From Lagopus muta (Eukaryota; Chordata; Aves; Galliformes; Phasianidae), in assembly GCF_023343835.1 (NCBI RefSeq), contig NC_064447.1, positions 10,870,501-10,934,500 on the forward strand: DNA of 64,000 nucleotides. The letters run 5' to 3'. This document shows, piece after piece, positions 24,107 through 35,973 of this stretch. Each line of letters starts with the position of its first letter. Positions within the stretch are counted from its first letter, which is position 1. The translations under genes were made by a program, and so were the position numbers. The notes under the pieces were generated by a model, which made no database searches, was not told the origin of the DNA, and worked only from the letters and a program-made list of their open reading frames with translations.

Positions 24107-26894
24107 CACAGCAATCCTGTGTTCATTCTCTTAACTGCTTCTGCTGGGTCAGTCTTTAGGTACCGTTGTCAGTGCAAGGGAATTCATTTTCCTGAGGACT
24201 TGTGGCCATGGAAGAGTTCCCAAACTCCACACCCATCTCTCATCCTATTCCCCTCAGCAGCCAGCTTTCACTGCAGGCACTTCTTGAGATGAACCAGGTT
24301 GAGACCTATGAGACTATGCAGTGCAGCAGCACTGCTCTCACCACATCAAGCTGCTCATGCAGTTTGAAAACAAGATTGGATCAAGCTACTCTTCCCACAA
24401 GTTGCCAGTTGATAAAACATGCCGCTCTCCATTGAGCTGCCTGTGTTCCATGATTTCTTTTTCTCCTTGATGGCTGCAGCCACTCAGCCTGTGATAGTGG
24501 GAAGACATCGGCTCGAAATAACTGTTTGGGAGCCAAGAAGCATCCTATGCCAAACCGCGTGTGTCAGAACTTTATCTGTCCGCTTGTGTAGGTTTGATCC
24601 TTTATTAAAAGCACAGGGTGCTTTGTCATCAGTCTGAGTGGGCGCAGGATCAGGGAGGTAAATCCTCGTCTCTTGACCTTCCTGAAGGCCACTCTGTGCT
24701 ACTTTGTATGGCTACAGACACTGCGTCTGCATCTGGCTTCTGCATCGCTGACCGTCCCTATCCGGTGAGACCCTGCATTTCAAAGGGTGAAATGCACCCA
24801 GGCTGAAAACATGACACAGCCCCTAAGATCTTACAGTCTGAGGGAGGTCGTGTTCTGCTTTATGCTTTGCCTTTTAATCAAGAGTGTTACTTAACTTTTC
24901 AATCCACAACTGCATCTTCGGAGTGAAAGCTGCAGTATTATGTGCTATGGTTGCTACAGGAGAAAGGAAACGTCTTTCGTATTTACTGACGTCCTTTGCA
25001 AAATACTCTGGGTTTTTTGAATGATGTACTCACTATTATTTCCATGCCATTACTTATAAACTTCAGAGCACTTTCTGGAGGGAACTTGAGCAAGATGAAA
25101 ACCTCGGGGCAACAATCCATTAGGCTTTTATTTTTATAGGCTGGGTTAAATCTTCTTGAAACTGGTAGATTTAACTGCATTCCTTTATTTGGGGTCGCTG
25201 AAGGAGACATTAAATCTGTGTTTCTAACCACAGGCTCGTGCACCTGAAGGCTCAGAGGGGACAGTCTTGGGCAGGACATTAAAAGGAAAGAGATTTTGTG
25301 TAGATGGACAATCTGATTCAGGTGGAGAAGACAACAGAAAGAGAGCGTGTTGAAACAGGCAGGGAACGGAAGCTTTTAGCAGCCTGAACAATCACTGATA
25401 CAAAACCTGGACTGAACGCAAGACACAGAGGGGCTTGGGGTCACAGTGCTGCCGGGAACAGGTGTGGAGCTGGAAGCAAGGAAGCTCTCAGCTGTGTGAT
25501 TTCTTCTGCATTCAGGAAAGGAGGGCTGGGAGCATTCTTGTTAGCACACAGAAACACAACAGAAATACCTTTCTTCATCACTCCTCCTCCTCCAATCTGA
25601 ATCAACCAGTGAGACCTTGAACGTTAGCCAGCAACACAGGTCAAAGGGAGGAAATGTGCTGCAAAACCTCCCACACATCTGCACCATTTAACTCTTCCTG
25701 CTTGGTTTGGGATTAAGATGGCACAAAGACAGCAGCTCTTCTCCCTCAGTTCACCAGAGCAGGCAGCTCAGGCCGAGGTTTAGGGCACTGCTGTCCCTAA
25801 TTGCTTTGCAGATGGATCATTTTATGGCCTTCCTTTGCTATCGTAACAAATCAAACTTCCCCAGGCTTTGCTGTAAGCGGTTTGAACAGTGCTGTGTGCT
25901 CCGCAGGGAACTCTTTAAAATGAGGCACCTGCCATTGGCTTTTCTCCTGTAGGTGAATTAATTTGCCTTGCATGAGTAATCCTATTTAAAACTACAGGTT
26001 GCCTTGCAAGAATGAGGGAAGCAAGTCTAAAGCATGCTTTTATGCATGTGCAGCAAAAAGGCCACATAGCAGTTCATGAGGGGACACTTCTGCAATAAAA
26101 CTGCAGTTGCCAGTAACTGCAATAATAGAATAAAGGATAATTTAATAAAGGCATTTTTAACTCATTTAACAGTGACTACATTCGGAACACTTTCTCCAAG
26201 TGATCAGGCACACTATGCTTTCCTAACTCTACTTTCTGTTAATAAGTCAGAGAAAAAAAGCAGGCGGTAGTCTCCTACTTTTATTGTTACATTGCAGGAG
26301 AGCGCTGTTCAATGTAAAGAAATTGATTTGGGTAAGATGAAGGACTGAGACACAAGCTGGACACCCAGGCCAGCCCTGGAGTAACATGAATCACACAGTG
26401 CCATCTCAAAACGACAGCAGTCAGCTCCTTGAGTACCAGGTAAGCCTAAGACTAAATGCAAAGATCCTGCAATGACTACAGGAAATCCTACGGGACTCCG
26501 CAACCTAAACAAAGTAAAAGGTGCAAAAATGGGTCACACGGTGCTCAGATAGGAGCTGTGCATCTTGAATTTAGTCTCCGCCATCTCTGCTCAGTTGAAG
26601 CAGTCCCTTTGCGGTGCAGGTTTAACACCTGGGAGATCTCGCGTACTGGCTGGCTCGCCGCTCCCTGCTGCATCAGTTCGCCGATGGAGCTCAGCACAGC
26701 GGAGAACCGAGCCTGACGCTGCCCTGGAGCTGAGCGATTCGATGGGAAACCTCTAGAGGTCGGGCGAGCTCCGAGCCTCGCTGCACAGCTCGCTGCCTGC
26801 CAGTGACACCTGCCGGGCTCCTGCGCGTCCCGGAGCCCTCACAGAGCCGTGGTGGCACGGGGCGAGCTGGGTGCCTCCCAGATATGGGCACAGC
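24107..26894. other. Non-coding stretch, nothing recognised
   Basis: Intergenic. GC content rises after about 26,600 toward the ATP5MF promoter. No coding exon supported. Confidence 0.4.
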
Positions 26895-27335
26895 TGGGAG
26901 GGATTGTCCCCCTCTGCTCTGCCCTCGTGAGGTCCCACCAGGAGCACTGCGTCCAGGGGTCCCCAGCACAGGGATATGGAGCTGCTGGAGCGGGGTCTGC
27001 AGAGGGCACGGGGATGTCAGCGTGGAGCGCATCTGCAGTGGGCGCGGGCTGAGAGCTGCGGTGTGCAGCCTGGGGAAGAGAACCTCCAGGGAGACCTCGC
27101 TGCAGCCTTCCACTACCTAAAGGGAGCCGATAAACAGCAGGAGAGTGACTTTTTACACGGTCTGATAGTGATAGGACAATGGGGATGGTTTTAAACTAAA
27201 AGAGAGGAGATTTAGGTCGTATGCAATAGGGAAATGGTTCACTTGGAGGGCGGTGAGGCGCTGGCACTGCTTCCAGAGAGGTAGCTGCCCCATCCCTGCC
27301 GCTGCCCGAGGTCACGACTCCGTAATAGGCAGCAT
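26895..27335 (+). repeat. CR1 LINE fragment immediately upstream of ATP5MF
   Basis: Plus-strand CR1 sequence with the standard order: 'gggattgtccccctctgctc', 'gaggtcccaccaggagcactg', 'gagctgctggagcggg', 'gagacctcgctgcagccttc', 'tagtgataggacaatgggg', 'ttttaaactaaaagagagga', 'gagggcggtgaggcgctggc' and 'ccagagaggtagctgcccca'. It is diverged but collinear. Its right end lies within about 140 bases of the ATP5MF start codon, so the element forms the upstream edge of that promoter. Confidence 0.85.
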
Positions 27336-27472
27336 CAATGTACGCCCTCCAGCCCCGCCCCGCCCCACCCAACATGGCGGCGCCCCATGCCCACCCGCCG
27401 ACCCTCCTCCCGTCAGCCCCTGCACCGCGCCCCCTTCCCGTCTCGCCCCGCGGTGGCGCACGGCACGACAAG
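27336..27472 (+). promoter_or_regulatory. CpG-rich promoter of ATP5MF
   Basis: A short GC-rich, TATA-less stretch with CCGCCCC-type GC boxes (27353-27366) lies between the CR1 copy and the start codon. Two YY1-like ATGGCG motifs occur, one at 27374 and one over the start codon itself (AAGATGGCGC). YY1-like motifs at the initiation site are common in nuclear genes for mitochondrial proteins. The transcription start is not determined. Confidence 0.65.
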
Positions 27473-28531
27473 ATGGCGCAGCCGCCGGGTGAGTGCTGCG
27501 GGCCGCCAAGGTGACCGCGGCTCTTCGGCGCTCGCTGACCGCGCTCTGTTTCTTTATCCCGCAGTTCCTCTGAAGGACATGAAGCTGCTGGACGTCAAGC
27601 TGGGCCAGCTGCCCAGCTGGCTGGCTATGAGGGACTTCACCCCTGGCGGCATCGTGGGCGCCTTCCGCAGAGGTGAGCGAGGCGGGGCTGTGGCAGCAGC
27701 TCTGAGCAGTGCCCTGTGCTGTGCGTGCGGCTTGAAAACAACAAACGCAAGCGTATCCGTACTGTGTGTGTTAGCATTGAAGAGTCAGGTAATCCTGAAG
27801 TAGCATGAGCTTGTTAGGGCCGTGCTAACGTTTGGGGAAAAAGATCGCTTTTACCTTTTTTTTTTTGGCTTGCACTGACACTGTGCTTCACCAACACACG
27901 TTGCTTTCTCTCAGACTTGATTCTGAGACCCCGGGGTGTTTCATCAGAAGCACTTTCCGGAAGCCTTGTGCAATCAGCATCTTTCTTTCTGACAGAAAAT
28001 CGTGCATCTGGCTGCTGTGCAAACCTCCTTTCTTCTCCGCAGGTTATGAGAGGTATTACAATAAATACATCAACGTGAAGAAAGGGGGCCTTGGTGGTAT
28101 CAGTATGGTGCTTGCAGGGTATGTTGTCATGAGCTACATCTGGAGCTACAGTCACTTGAGTAAGTAAAAACTATGGCTGAATGTGGGTAGGGCGGCTTGG
28201 TGATTGCCTGGGGCAGTGAAAACAGTAAACTTTGTAACTGCTCTTAGAAATGAAGTCAAAGAGCATCTTAAGTGTTGTCACTTCAATCTGATGCTGTCTA
28301 GAGAAGCAAATTGAATTCTTCTAATTGTCAGATAACCCACACTTTCTTGGTATTGAAAGAAGTGTAGCTCTTATTGCCTCTTTAACCTGATGGTGCTTAA
28401 AACCTACACACTTAGATTTCCCCTGGAGTGCTTTCTTTGTGTGCGTGAAATCCATGGATTTTTTTTCTTCTTGCAACTTCTTGTTGTTTTACTTTGATAC
28501 AGAGCATGACCGTCGCAGGAAGTATCACTGA
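27473..28531 (+). CDS. ATP5MF: ATP synthase membrane subunit f (Fo sector), complete
   Basis: This encodes subunit f of the mitochondrial F1Fo ATP synthase, a small inner-membrane protein of the Fo/dimer interface. Four coding exons: 27473-27488, 27565-27672, 28043-28159 and 28503-28531, all with GT-AG introns and consistent phase, giving 89 residues (human 94). The family segments KLLDVKLG, LPSWLAMRDF, GAFRRGYERYYNKYINVKKG and the basic tail KHDRRRKYH are all present. A single hydrophobic segment (about residues 58-76) is the membrane anchor. The start is the ATG in a YY1-like context; the tiny first exon codes only MAQPP plus one base. The gene is convergent with CPSF4 and has AATAAA about 110 bases past the stop. 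Confidence 0.97.
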
Positions 28532-28641
28532 AACATGGAATTCAGAAAGTGAAGGTGCAGCTTGTGGCCACTGGGACATTCATCCTGACAGGAGGCAACT
28601 GAACTGTCATTCATTAAAAAAAAACTACTGCTGTGACCAAT

Positions 28642-28647
28642 AATAAA
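28642..28647 (+). terminator. Polyadenylation signal of ATP5MF
   Basis: AATAAA lies about 110 bases after the stop codon of ATP5MF, a normal distance for a short 3' untranslated region. Confidence 0.85.
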
Positions 28648-28659
28648 GTGCATACACTT

Positions 28660-30157
28660 TACACTTGCTGAACTGAACCTGTCATAAATGGCTTGTTAAT
28701 TTGACTGTGTGGGTGAGGTTGTCTTCTCAATTTTGCACCTCACAAGGATAAGTTTGGGAAAAAGTTCCTGCTATCTAGGCTGCATTATGAATTGGGGAAG
28801 TTATTACAAATGGTTTACATTCAGCTCTTTGAAAGAAGCAAACAAATGCTTTTTACTTCTGCTGGTCTAACTGTCCAAAGGTTGGACAGCTAGATGAGAG
28901 GATATAATATTTTAAAGAATATCTTAGAGGCTTGGTGTGGCTGTGTAATTCTCCATCTGTCTGTCACCTGGGGCCCAGAGGCATTTGGACAGTTTTCCAC
29001 CATCTGAGACAGGTTCAGGTTTGTTACCTGTTAAACCATTTCTGTCAAAACTATAGCTGTCTTCATTACTTACAGCAGCTGGGAGGGTTTTCTGAATGGG
29101 TATCAGCCTAAAGGAACTGTGATATAATGAAAGTCCATTAAAAATTGAAAACTGCTCATTGACTTAAATACAGAATTGCAATTTAAAGGTGCAGCTGTGG
29201 ATTTGGCCCCACCTGATTAACTTCCTCATGCTTTCCACTGAGCAGGTGCATCTTAAGAAGCCTGTTGTACCTGGGTGCTGCAGGTACAGTCTGCAGTATT
29301 TATCTCGTAATAGGAGCAAGAATGAAAACCATGGGCTAAGGAATACAAATCTCTTGAGCTTTATCAGTAAGAGAAAGGCTTTTCAGTTGCAGAAAACATC
29401 TTTTCAGGGAGTGAAGACTTTAAGTCTCCCTGAACTACATGGGAATGGTAACTAGACACAAGGGTTTGTTCCCTTTCCACGCACCTAGTTACATGCAGGT
29501 GTCATTTAGTTTGGCTGCTGTTCAGCATGAAGGGACACAACATAGTAAGCAAATTCTTGACAGTTTGCTGTAATACAGTCACTTAGTCTCAGAACTTCTA
29601 TTTTGACTGACTCTGAATGCACACAATGAAACAATGGCTGCCATTCAAACCAACATAGGCTCTGGTCACTTTTCCTAATTTAACCATGTTGACCTACTTA
29701 AAAAGAAAATAATCACAGACAGCTTTTTCCATCCGTACATTTCAATAAAAACAAGGTACAAAGGCAGTCAGCAAATGAGGGGGTTATAATCAATAAGGCT
29801 CACATAGGTGCAAGTTGTTGGTTTTTTTTTAATTCACATTTTATCATTGGCCCTTTTTGTCTCACAAAACAAATGGGTTTTGGCTTGCAGAGGTACGATC
29901 TCAGAAGAATGTTCTACCACTTTTAAAAAGCAGTGTTCCATAAAAATATACAGCTCCACTTCTTGGTCTTCTCTAGGCTACAGAAATACCTGTTTGGTGT
30001 GAGCTGAATGACAGGGGTGCTGAGAAAAGGCTCTTTTGTTCCTACACTTTAAACTGTGTTCATTTCCCTGTGATTTTTTGCAAATGGGAAATGAACGCAG
30101 ATGTGAATTTCCCAAAATCATTTCTTCTCATTATTTGGCCAACTACAGAGATGCCAA
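28660..30157. other. Intergenic stretch between ATP5MF and CPSF4
   Basis: AT-rich sequence between two convergent genes. No exon is supported. Part of the right side could be a longer CPSF4 3' untranslated region if a signal further left than 30158 is used. Confidence 0.45.
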
Positions 30158-30163
30158 TTTATT
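30158..30163 (-). terminator. Candidate polyadenylation signal of CPSF4
   Basis: TTTATT on the plus strand is AATAAA for CPSF4, about 630 bases past its stop codon. It is the first canonical signal I see. Use is not proven. Confidence 0.45.
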
Positions 30164-30789
30164 CTTCCCAAATCAGTTCTCACCCAGAAGATTAATTTCT
30201 AACCTTCAGTATAGCAAGAAACACAGAAACAAAGTGGACAAGAGTTTTATAGCCTGGTGCATGTGAGGCATTAAGTCAATCACCAGGACAAGCTCACAAG
30301 ACTGGATCTAGGAACACAACTTCACTTTGTAAGAGCAGGACAGCAGAATTCCTCACTGAAGGGAAGGCATTTCAAGGACTAATTTTCCCAGTCAGTCTTT
30401 CTGCTTCCACAGGGAGTGCTGAAATGCTGCAGGTTCTCCAAAGAGAAGTGGCAGGAGGAAAACATTTATAAAAAAAAAACCACCGGGGTCAGCTGCATTT
30501 ACATGGAATGCTGCACCGGTGAGGGCTTTGCGTGTCTGTTTGCTTTTACATCTGCCTTTCAGCAGGGCTCAATGAAAGTAGACGGAGGCCAAAATCTATT
30601 TTAAAAAGGTTAAAACATAAAAAAAGTTGTGGACAATTACAAAAATGTTGCTTAGCAGCAGCCAGCCTCTGACCAGTTCTTTCAGTAATGGCATTAAAAA
30701 ACCAACCTGATTAATAGTTCAAGAAATAGTGCAAGGCAGAAACCTTTTCTCAGTGTTAATAGCTCCCTTGCACTCTTCTTTCTGCTCTT

Positions 30790-33700
30790 TCACTGTCCAC
30801 TGAGAAAGGCCAGATGTCCTTTGGTGCATCTGTTGGCATAATGACCTTTTTCACCACACTAAAAAAAAGAAGAGAGAGAGGAGTTTTTAGAGTTACAGAT
30901 TTTTTCTCTTGCTGCCTTTAACAAGCAGCTTTTAACAGCTTTTCTGTGTATGGAAGGTGCAGCATTCAGTCAGTGGAGTCAGTGAACTGGTGTCAAAGAG
31001 CCACAACTTATGGACTATTTCCACTCCCTGGAGCAAAAGCTGCTTCTGTGCTGGGATCAACCAGTACCACGTTATTGTATGACAAAAGGGACAGGTCCCA
31101 GTGCACTGCTGCAAAGAGCTGTGACATACAATGTTAATTTCAGTATTTGAGGCTTCCAAGACTATTCCACTTAACATGTAAACTGCAATGGAGATTTATA
31201 CTGGGGGCTCAGCTGATCCTGGATTGCACAGTTAAAAGTGCATCTAAACAAGAAATTTGTAACATTGCACCTTAGGGCTATTCAAAGCCAGAGGGAAACA
31301 TCAGCCTCTGATATTACAGCATTCTCCACTGTAGTGGAAATTTAAGTCAGGGCCTGAAGCAGTGATTGAGCACCTGGTGGGAAGGCAGGGCCAACCCAGG
31401 GGAGCTCAGGTGTGTGCAATGCATCTGAGTGGCTGGAAGGGTAGAGCCAGGATCCACCCCTTCCCAGAGCTCATTTAAGGGCTGGCAGTGGAAGCAAGAG
31501 GATCTCACTGGAGATCCCTACCTACTGGAGGCCTTCTAAAGGTAAGTAGTTTTTCTTCCTTTCTGTCTGTGGCTTCTGTGTTTGAACTTGTTCTTTCTTA
31601 TTACAGCCTAGGATTGTGTCTCTTTGTTATTACTGCTGTACTTTCCTTCACGTTATAGCACTACATCCACATATGTAGTTTACTTGCTTCCTTAATTCCT
31701 TGCTTATTTACTGGAGAGGAAGTAGCCTTAAACAGAGATATGGCTTCTGAAAGCTGTATTTGCAGAAGACTGGATTTGATTCAGCTTCTTAATATCCTTG
31801 TCCAGTCATAGTAACTGCTGCTCAAGCAAGCAACCAGCAGCAAAGCAGCATGAGATACTCCAGGTGATACGTGTTCTTAGTACTTAAATGTGGTACCCCT
31901 GCCTTTCCTCCCTTCTGAATTACCTTGTAACAGGTGACCTGTTCCAATGGCCGGGGTCCTCTGTTCCCAGTGTTGTTATTTTGAGATTGCATGACTCCAA
32001 TAACTTGGGGTGTCCTCTGTTAGTTAAGAGAAGAGTTCTGATTCATTAAGTGCATCAAGGACAATGATTTTTACACCTCTTATTTTCTTAACAAGAGAAA
32101 AGAACACCCCACATATTGAACAATCCGTTTTCCTCCTAGTCTGTGTGGGTGATCTGCCAGCTGGAGCACCAGAGAGAAGAAACCAAAAACTAAGGATTAC
32201 AAAACCCAGCAATCCTGCTTTTCTCTGAAGAGCAGCTTTAGAGAATTGGTTTGGGCTGCTAAAATATCATTGCCATGACTGAGATGTCATGCAGATTACA
32301 AAAACTGGCAGATGGTTGCATAACCACACGTGACACGCTTCTCTGCTCTACAGGAGCGTTCTGTGATTAGATCTTCATGTTATATTAGAGCAACTGCAAG
32401 ACTTTCATTGCTATAATGGCCTCTTCTAAAGGACTGTGGAAAATGCTTTGAGAGTGGGTGTGTGCAGGAAGCAGGGGAGTTGTGTACCTTTTGCTGTGTT
32501 TGTGCTGGCTGAGGCAGTGGTGGTTGCTCTGTGGTTCCCATAGGTAGTTCAAATCGAGGGCTGTTTTAGGCAGAAATAAGGATTCTCAAATTATACACCA
32601 ACATTTTTGCATCAGCTCAGTTTAAAAAAAAAAAAAAAACACCAAACAAAATGTTCAGCTAATTAAATTAGATTTATGGAAAACAGACCTTTGCCCAGTT
32701 ATCATTCTGGTGCTCAGTATTTATGCTTGCTAAAACAATATGCCAGTAACCAAAAGTCTTATGTAATACAAGCTCATGCAATCCCACCATGGCATCTGAG
32801 CACCACTTCAGTGTCTTACTGGTAGCTCTCTGGGGAGGAAAAGCACCACGTCCTCCAAGTGAAAACAGACTGAGATACCAAGTGTTGGCTATCTCTACAG
32901 AACCACTGGGCACCCCCATATGACAACATCAGGTTAAGTGGAAGCATCATTAAAGAGCAAGCCTGCAAACATACTCACTGCATGAATTTACAGGTAGGCC
33001 CTTCTGGACAGAATCCTACTAGGTAATTCACACAAATGACTCTTCGAGTGTGCCGGTGTCTGCAGAGTGGACCTGCAACACAAAGCTCCATGGTTCATGT
33101 ACCATACATGTGCACTGCAGTGTTAAATAGCAGCAGGCACACAAAGCAGATCGTGCAAAGAAATAATAGCAATGCCCTCCTCTTCACTTATAGCCATAGA
33201 AGCAGCAACTATATGATGTACATACCGTGTTTACAGAAGCCTCTGTCATACCAGGGACAGTCTTTGATCTTAGATTCCGGGTCGATGTGCAAGAATGGAC
33301 ATTCTTTGTTACTGCATTCCCCTGTACCAAAGGCAAATGCACTTCTTAGTAAATGATGCAGGCTCAAGATCAAATAACTCCTAAAATGTTACCTGGATCA
33401 TGTAGCTCCCACAAAGCTGTTACCAGCATTCATAAGTTCAGGTACAACAGTCTTATTGCCTGACTTAACCTAGAGGATGAACACCAACCACTCACCACTA
33501 GTGAGTCCTACTAGACTGGATTATTTATGTGTGCTTTTAAAAACAATGTGGAAACTGATCTTGAGAGTCATGATAACAAAAAACCAACATTTAGTGTACC
33601 AAAAGTGTGGAGAAACTACAAATTGCACACTAACCTCAATCCAAGGAAACCTACAAGACTGTAGGTTTCTGACAGCAAGTTGCCTCATTATGTCCAGATC

Positions 33701-35973
33701 TCCAGAGCTGGAAAGCAAGTGCATAAAAGTTTTGCACCCCCATGCCCTCTGCTGCTCATCAACTCCCCAAAACAAGATTCATGCAAAGACCACCTGCTCA
33801 TCCTACTTAACTCATGCTAAAAAGAGGAATATAAAGTACAAAACCCAGTAATCAATGTGAACTTCCTCCCTCTTCCCCACAGTGACAAGCTCTTGAGAGA
33901 GAAGACATCTACAACACGTGGTGGACTTAGGGGAATAAAAAGATAAAAGAGCTAAGCAGACCTGAAAACTACAACCAAACAGTGTCAGCAGACATGGAAG
34001 AACTGAAATATTCTGAAGATGGAATAAGAGGGATGCACCAGGATCTTCTTCACCAGACTCCCACACTTGCAAGGAACACTAAGTAGGAGCTACAACACTT
34101 CTTACCAAATTTGGAGTAGAAGTAACACTCAGGCATCTTGGTCATGTCATACTCGTGCAGAAACTCGCACTGGTCTCCCTTTTTGCATAGTCCTCGTAGC
34201 CAGTGTTTGCAAACAACAGTCTTTTCCCCACTGATGTGTCTGAATGGGCACATACCTCCTACATGAGGATGGGATAAGGAAAATGAGAAAGAACAATTAA
34301 AATCTGCAGCACAAGCAGGAACACAACAGCAGTGCTCCACTTGCCTCTACAAGAATTCAGTTTTTCTTATGACTTGCTTTTAATGCAATGACAAACAAGG
34401 ACATCCAGACAAGTCCTGTTTTACCCTCAAACAAGCTGAGCACCGTAGTCTCCAGCTTTTAATCCCAGCAACCACAACCCACAGATATTATAGCAGTTAC
34501 ATCCACAGCAAACCCCACACGATTTGTGGAGTTAACCCAATATCCTTCATTTTGATCCTCTTCCTCAGCCCTCGGCTTAATAAAACCCATGATTATCATA
34601 GACAGCACTAGCAAATCTAATTCTCCTCCCTGCTACGTGAGTGTAAGTGTACTGGAAATACAACTTGCCTTTCCCACATGCCGCTTTTAAAAAAAATTCA
34701 CAGACAGCTGCACCTGATTCTGTGGAGAGAAGAAAGATAATAAACATTAACAAACTTTTGTAGGAGCTTTCGAAGTATTTTCTTCCCGAAGAAATTATCA
34801 AGTCCTCAAATTCAAAAGAGAAATAGCATTTTGGTTTGAGAAATTTACGCTCCTGCATGGATTCTTTGTTCAGGTCTGGCCTTCACAAATATCTGTATTC
34901 TCCTCAATGAATACACAGCAGGGAAATTTGCAAAGTTCATTAGTTCTGTTTATAGACTTTCCGACTTAGGTTCTGCTGGCTGGGCAATTACTATTAAACT
35001 AATTGCTGGAGTGAAATGTGTTTAGAGCTCTGGCAACTCCGGTCTTGTACTTTCTCAGCAGAACAGCCTGAACCAATCATTGCTACGTTATCCCTCGCTG
35101 ACCAACAGGAATCACAGCATTGAAGGGAGCGACATGAGGTCAGCAGCACTGACTCAGAACATCAACAGCAAACTATTGAGTCTCCCAGGACTATTTGTAT
35201 TGGTTGACAAGTTGGAGAAGACCTCTACGATGACCAAGTCCAACCAGCCCATCCTCTCCATGCCCACCAACTGTGTCCTTCACTGCTACATCCCCACATT
35301 CTCCATACCTCCAGGGACTCCACCATCTCCCTGGGCAGCATGTTCCAATGCATTACATCTTTTTTGGAGATTAAATGTTTTCTAAATATCCAACCCAAAC
35401 CACCCCTGGCACAACTTGAAGCCATCACCTCTCATCCTACCGCTGTTACCTGGGATCAGAGGCCGACCCTCACCTCACCACAACCTCCTTTAGGATCTGT
35501 AGGGGTGATGTGGTCTCCCTTGAGCCCCCCCCATCTCCAGACTATCCAGGAAAGCGTTCTGACACCAGACCACGAACCCACCTACAGCTTTCCTGCGGCC
35601 AAAACACCTCATCTACCAAAACGGAAATAAAACAACAGCTTGGGAGAGCAGTGTTTATTCACATGAATGCCTCAACTTTGCTTCCATCCCAGCTTGGCAC
35701 AAACTACAAACTACAGACACGCAGCACCCGGCAGAACCTCGTGGGGCAGCAGGAGCTGAGGGGACACGAGGACGGGAGCCCGGCACAGGGCCCGGGAACC
35801 CCCCCACCACCCCGGGACAGGGACAGAGGCACCCCGGAGAGGAAAGGCCGCGCCCTGAGCCCACACGCACTGTCCATGCCGGGAAAGGGCAGCGGCTGCG
35901 CCCCCAGCTGCTGCTCCACCGCCAGCTCCAGGTCGAACTTGATGTGGTCCACGCTGGCGATGAGCTCCTGCAT
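30790..35973 (-). CDS. CPSF4: Cleavage and polyadenylation specificity factor subunit 4 (CPSF30), complete
   Basis: CPSF30 recognises AAUAAA with WDR33 in the nuclear mRNA 3'-end machinery. Eight coding exons, 5' to 3': 35871-35973, 34669-34719, 34106-34258, 33226-33321, 32979-33072, 32488-32560, 31924-32016 and 30790-30858, giving 243 residues, close to the 244-residue human short isoform. Five CCCH fingers lie at about 41-59, 68-86, 96-113, 123-141 and 147-165. A CCHC knuckle lies at 219-232, split by the last intron between its first two cysteines. Intron 2 begins GCAAGT, a GC-AG intron, and phase requires it. I found no exon for the extra 25 residues of the long human isoform. Intron 1 holds a CR1 copy and intron 7 a promoter-like repeat. 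The start matches the conserved [16 protein letters not shown]-terminus. Confidence 0.97.
31345..31606 (+). repeat. Unidentified interspersed repeat with promoter-like layout, copy 2
   Basis: Close relative of 492-756, lying inside the last intron of CPSF4 in antisense orientation. It has the same order: conserved upstream part, TTTAAGG near 31480, short leader, donor AAAG/GTAAGT at 31542, and a pyrimidine tract ending TTACAG at 31606. The donor is a perfect match to the splice consensus. The family is unidentified; a fragment of a retrovirus-like long terminal repeat is one possibility. If active, it would drive transcription antisense to CPSF4. Confidence 0.7.
35200..35535 (-). repeat. CR1 LINE fragment in CPSF4 intron 1
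   Basis: Antisense CR1 order: 'gttggagaagacctctacga', 'caagtccaaccagcccatc', 'ctccctgggcagcatgttcc', 'aatatccaacccaaaccacc', 'cctggcacaacttgaagcca' and 'cctcaccacaacctccttta'. It lies between exons 2 and 1 of CPSF4 and is oriented in the same direction as that gene. Confidence 0.92.
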
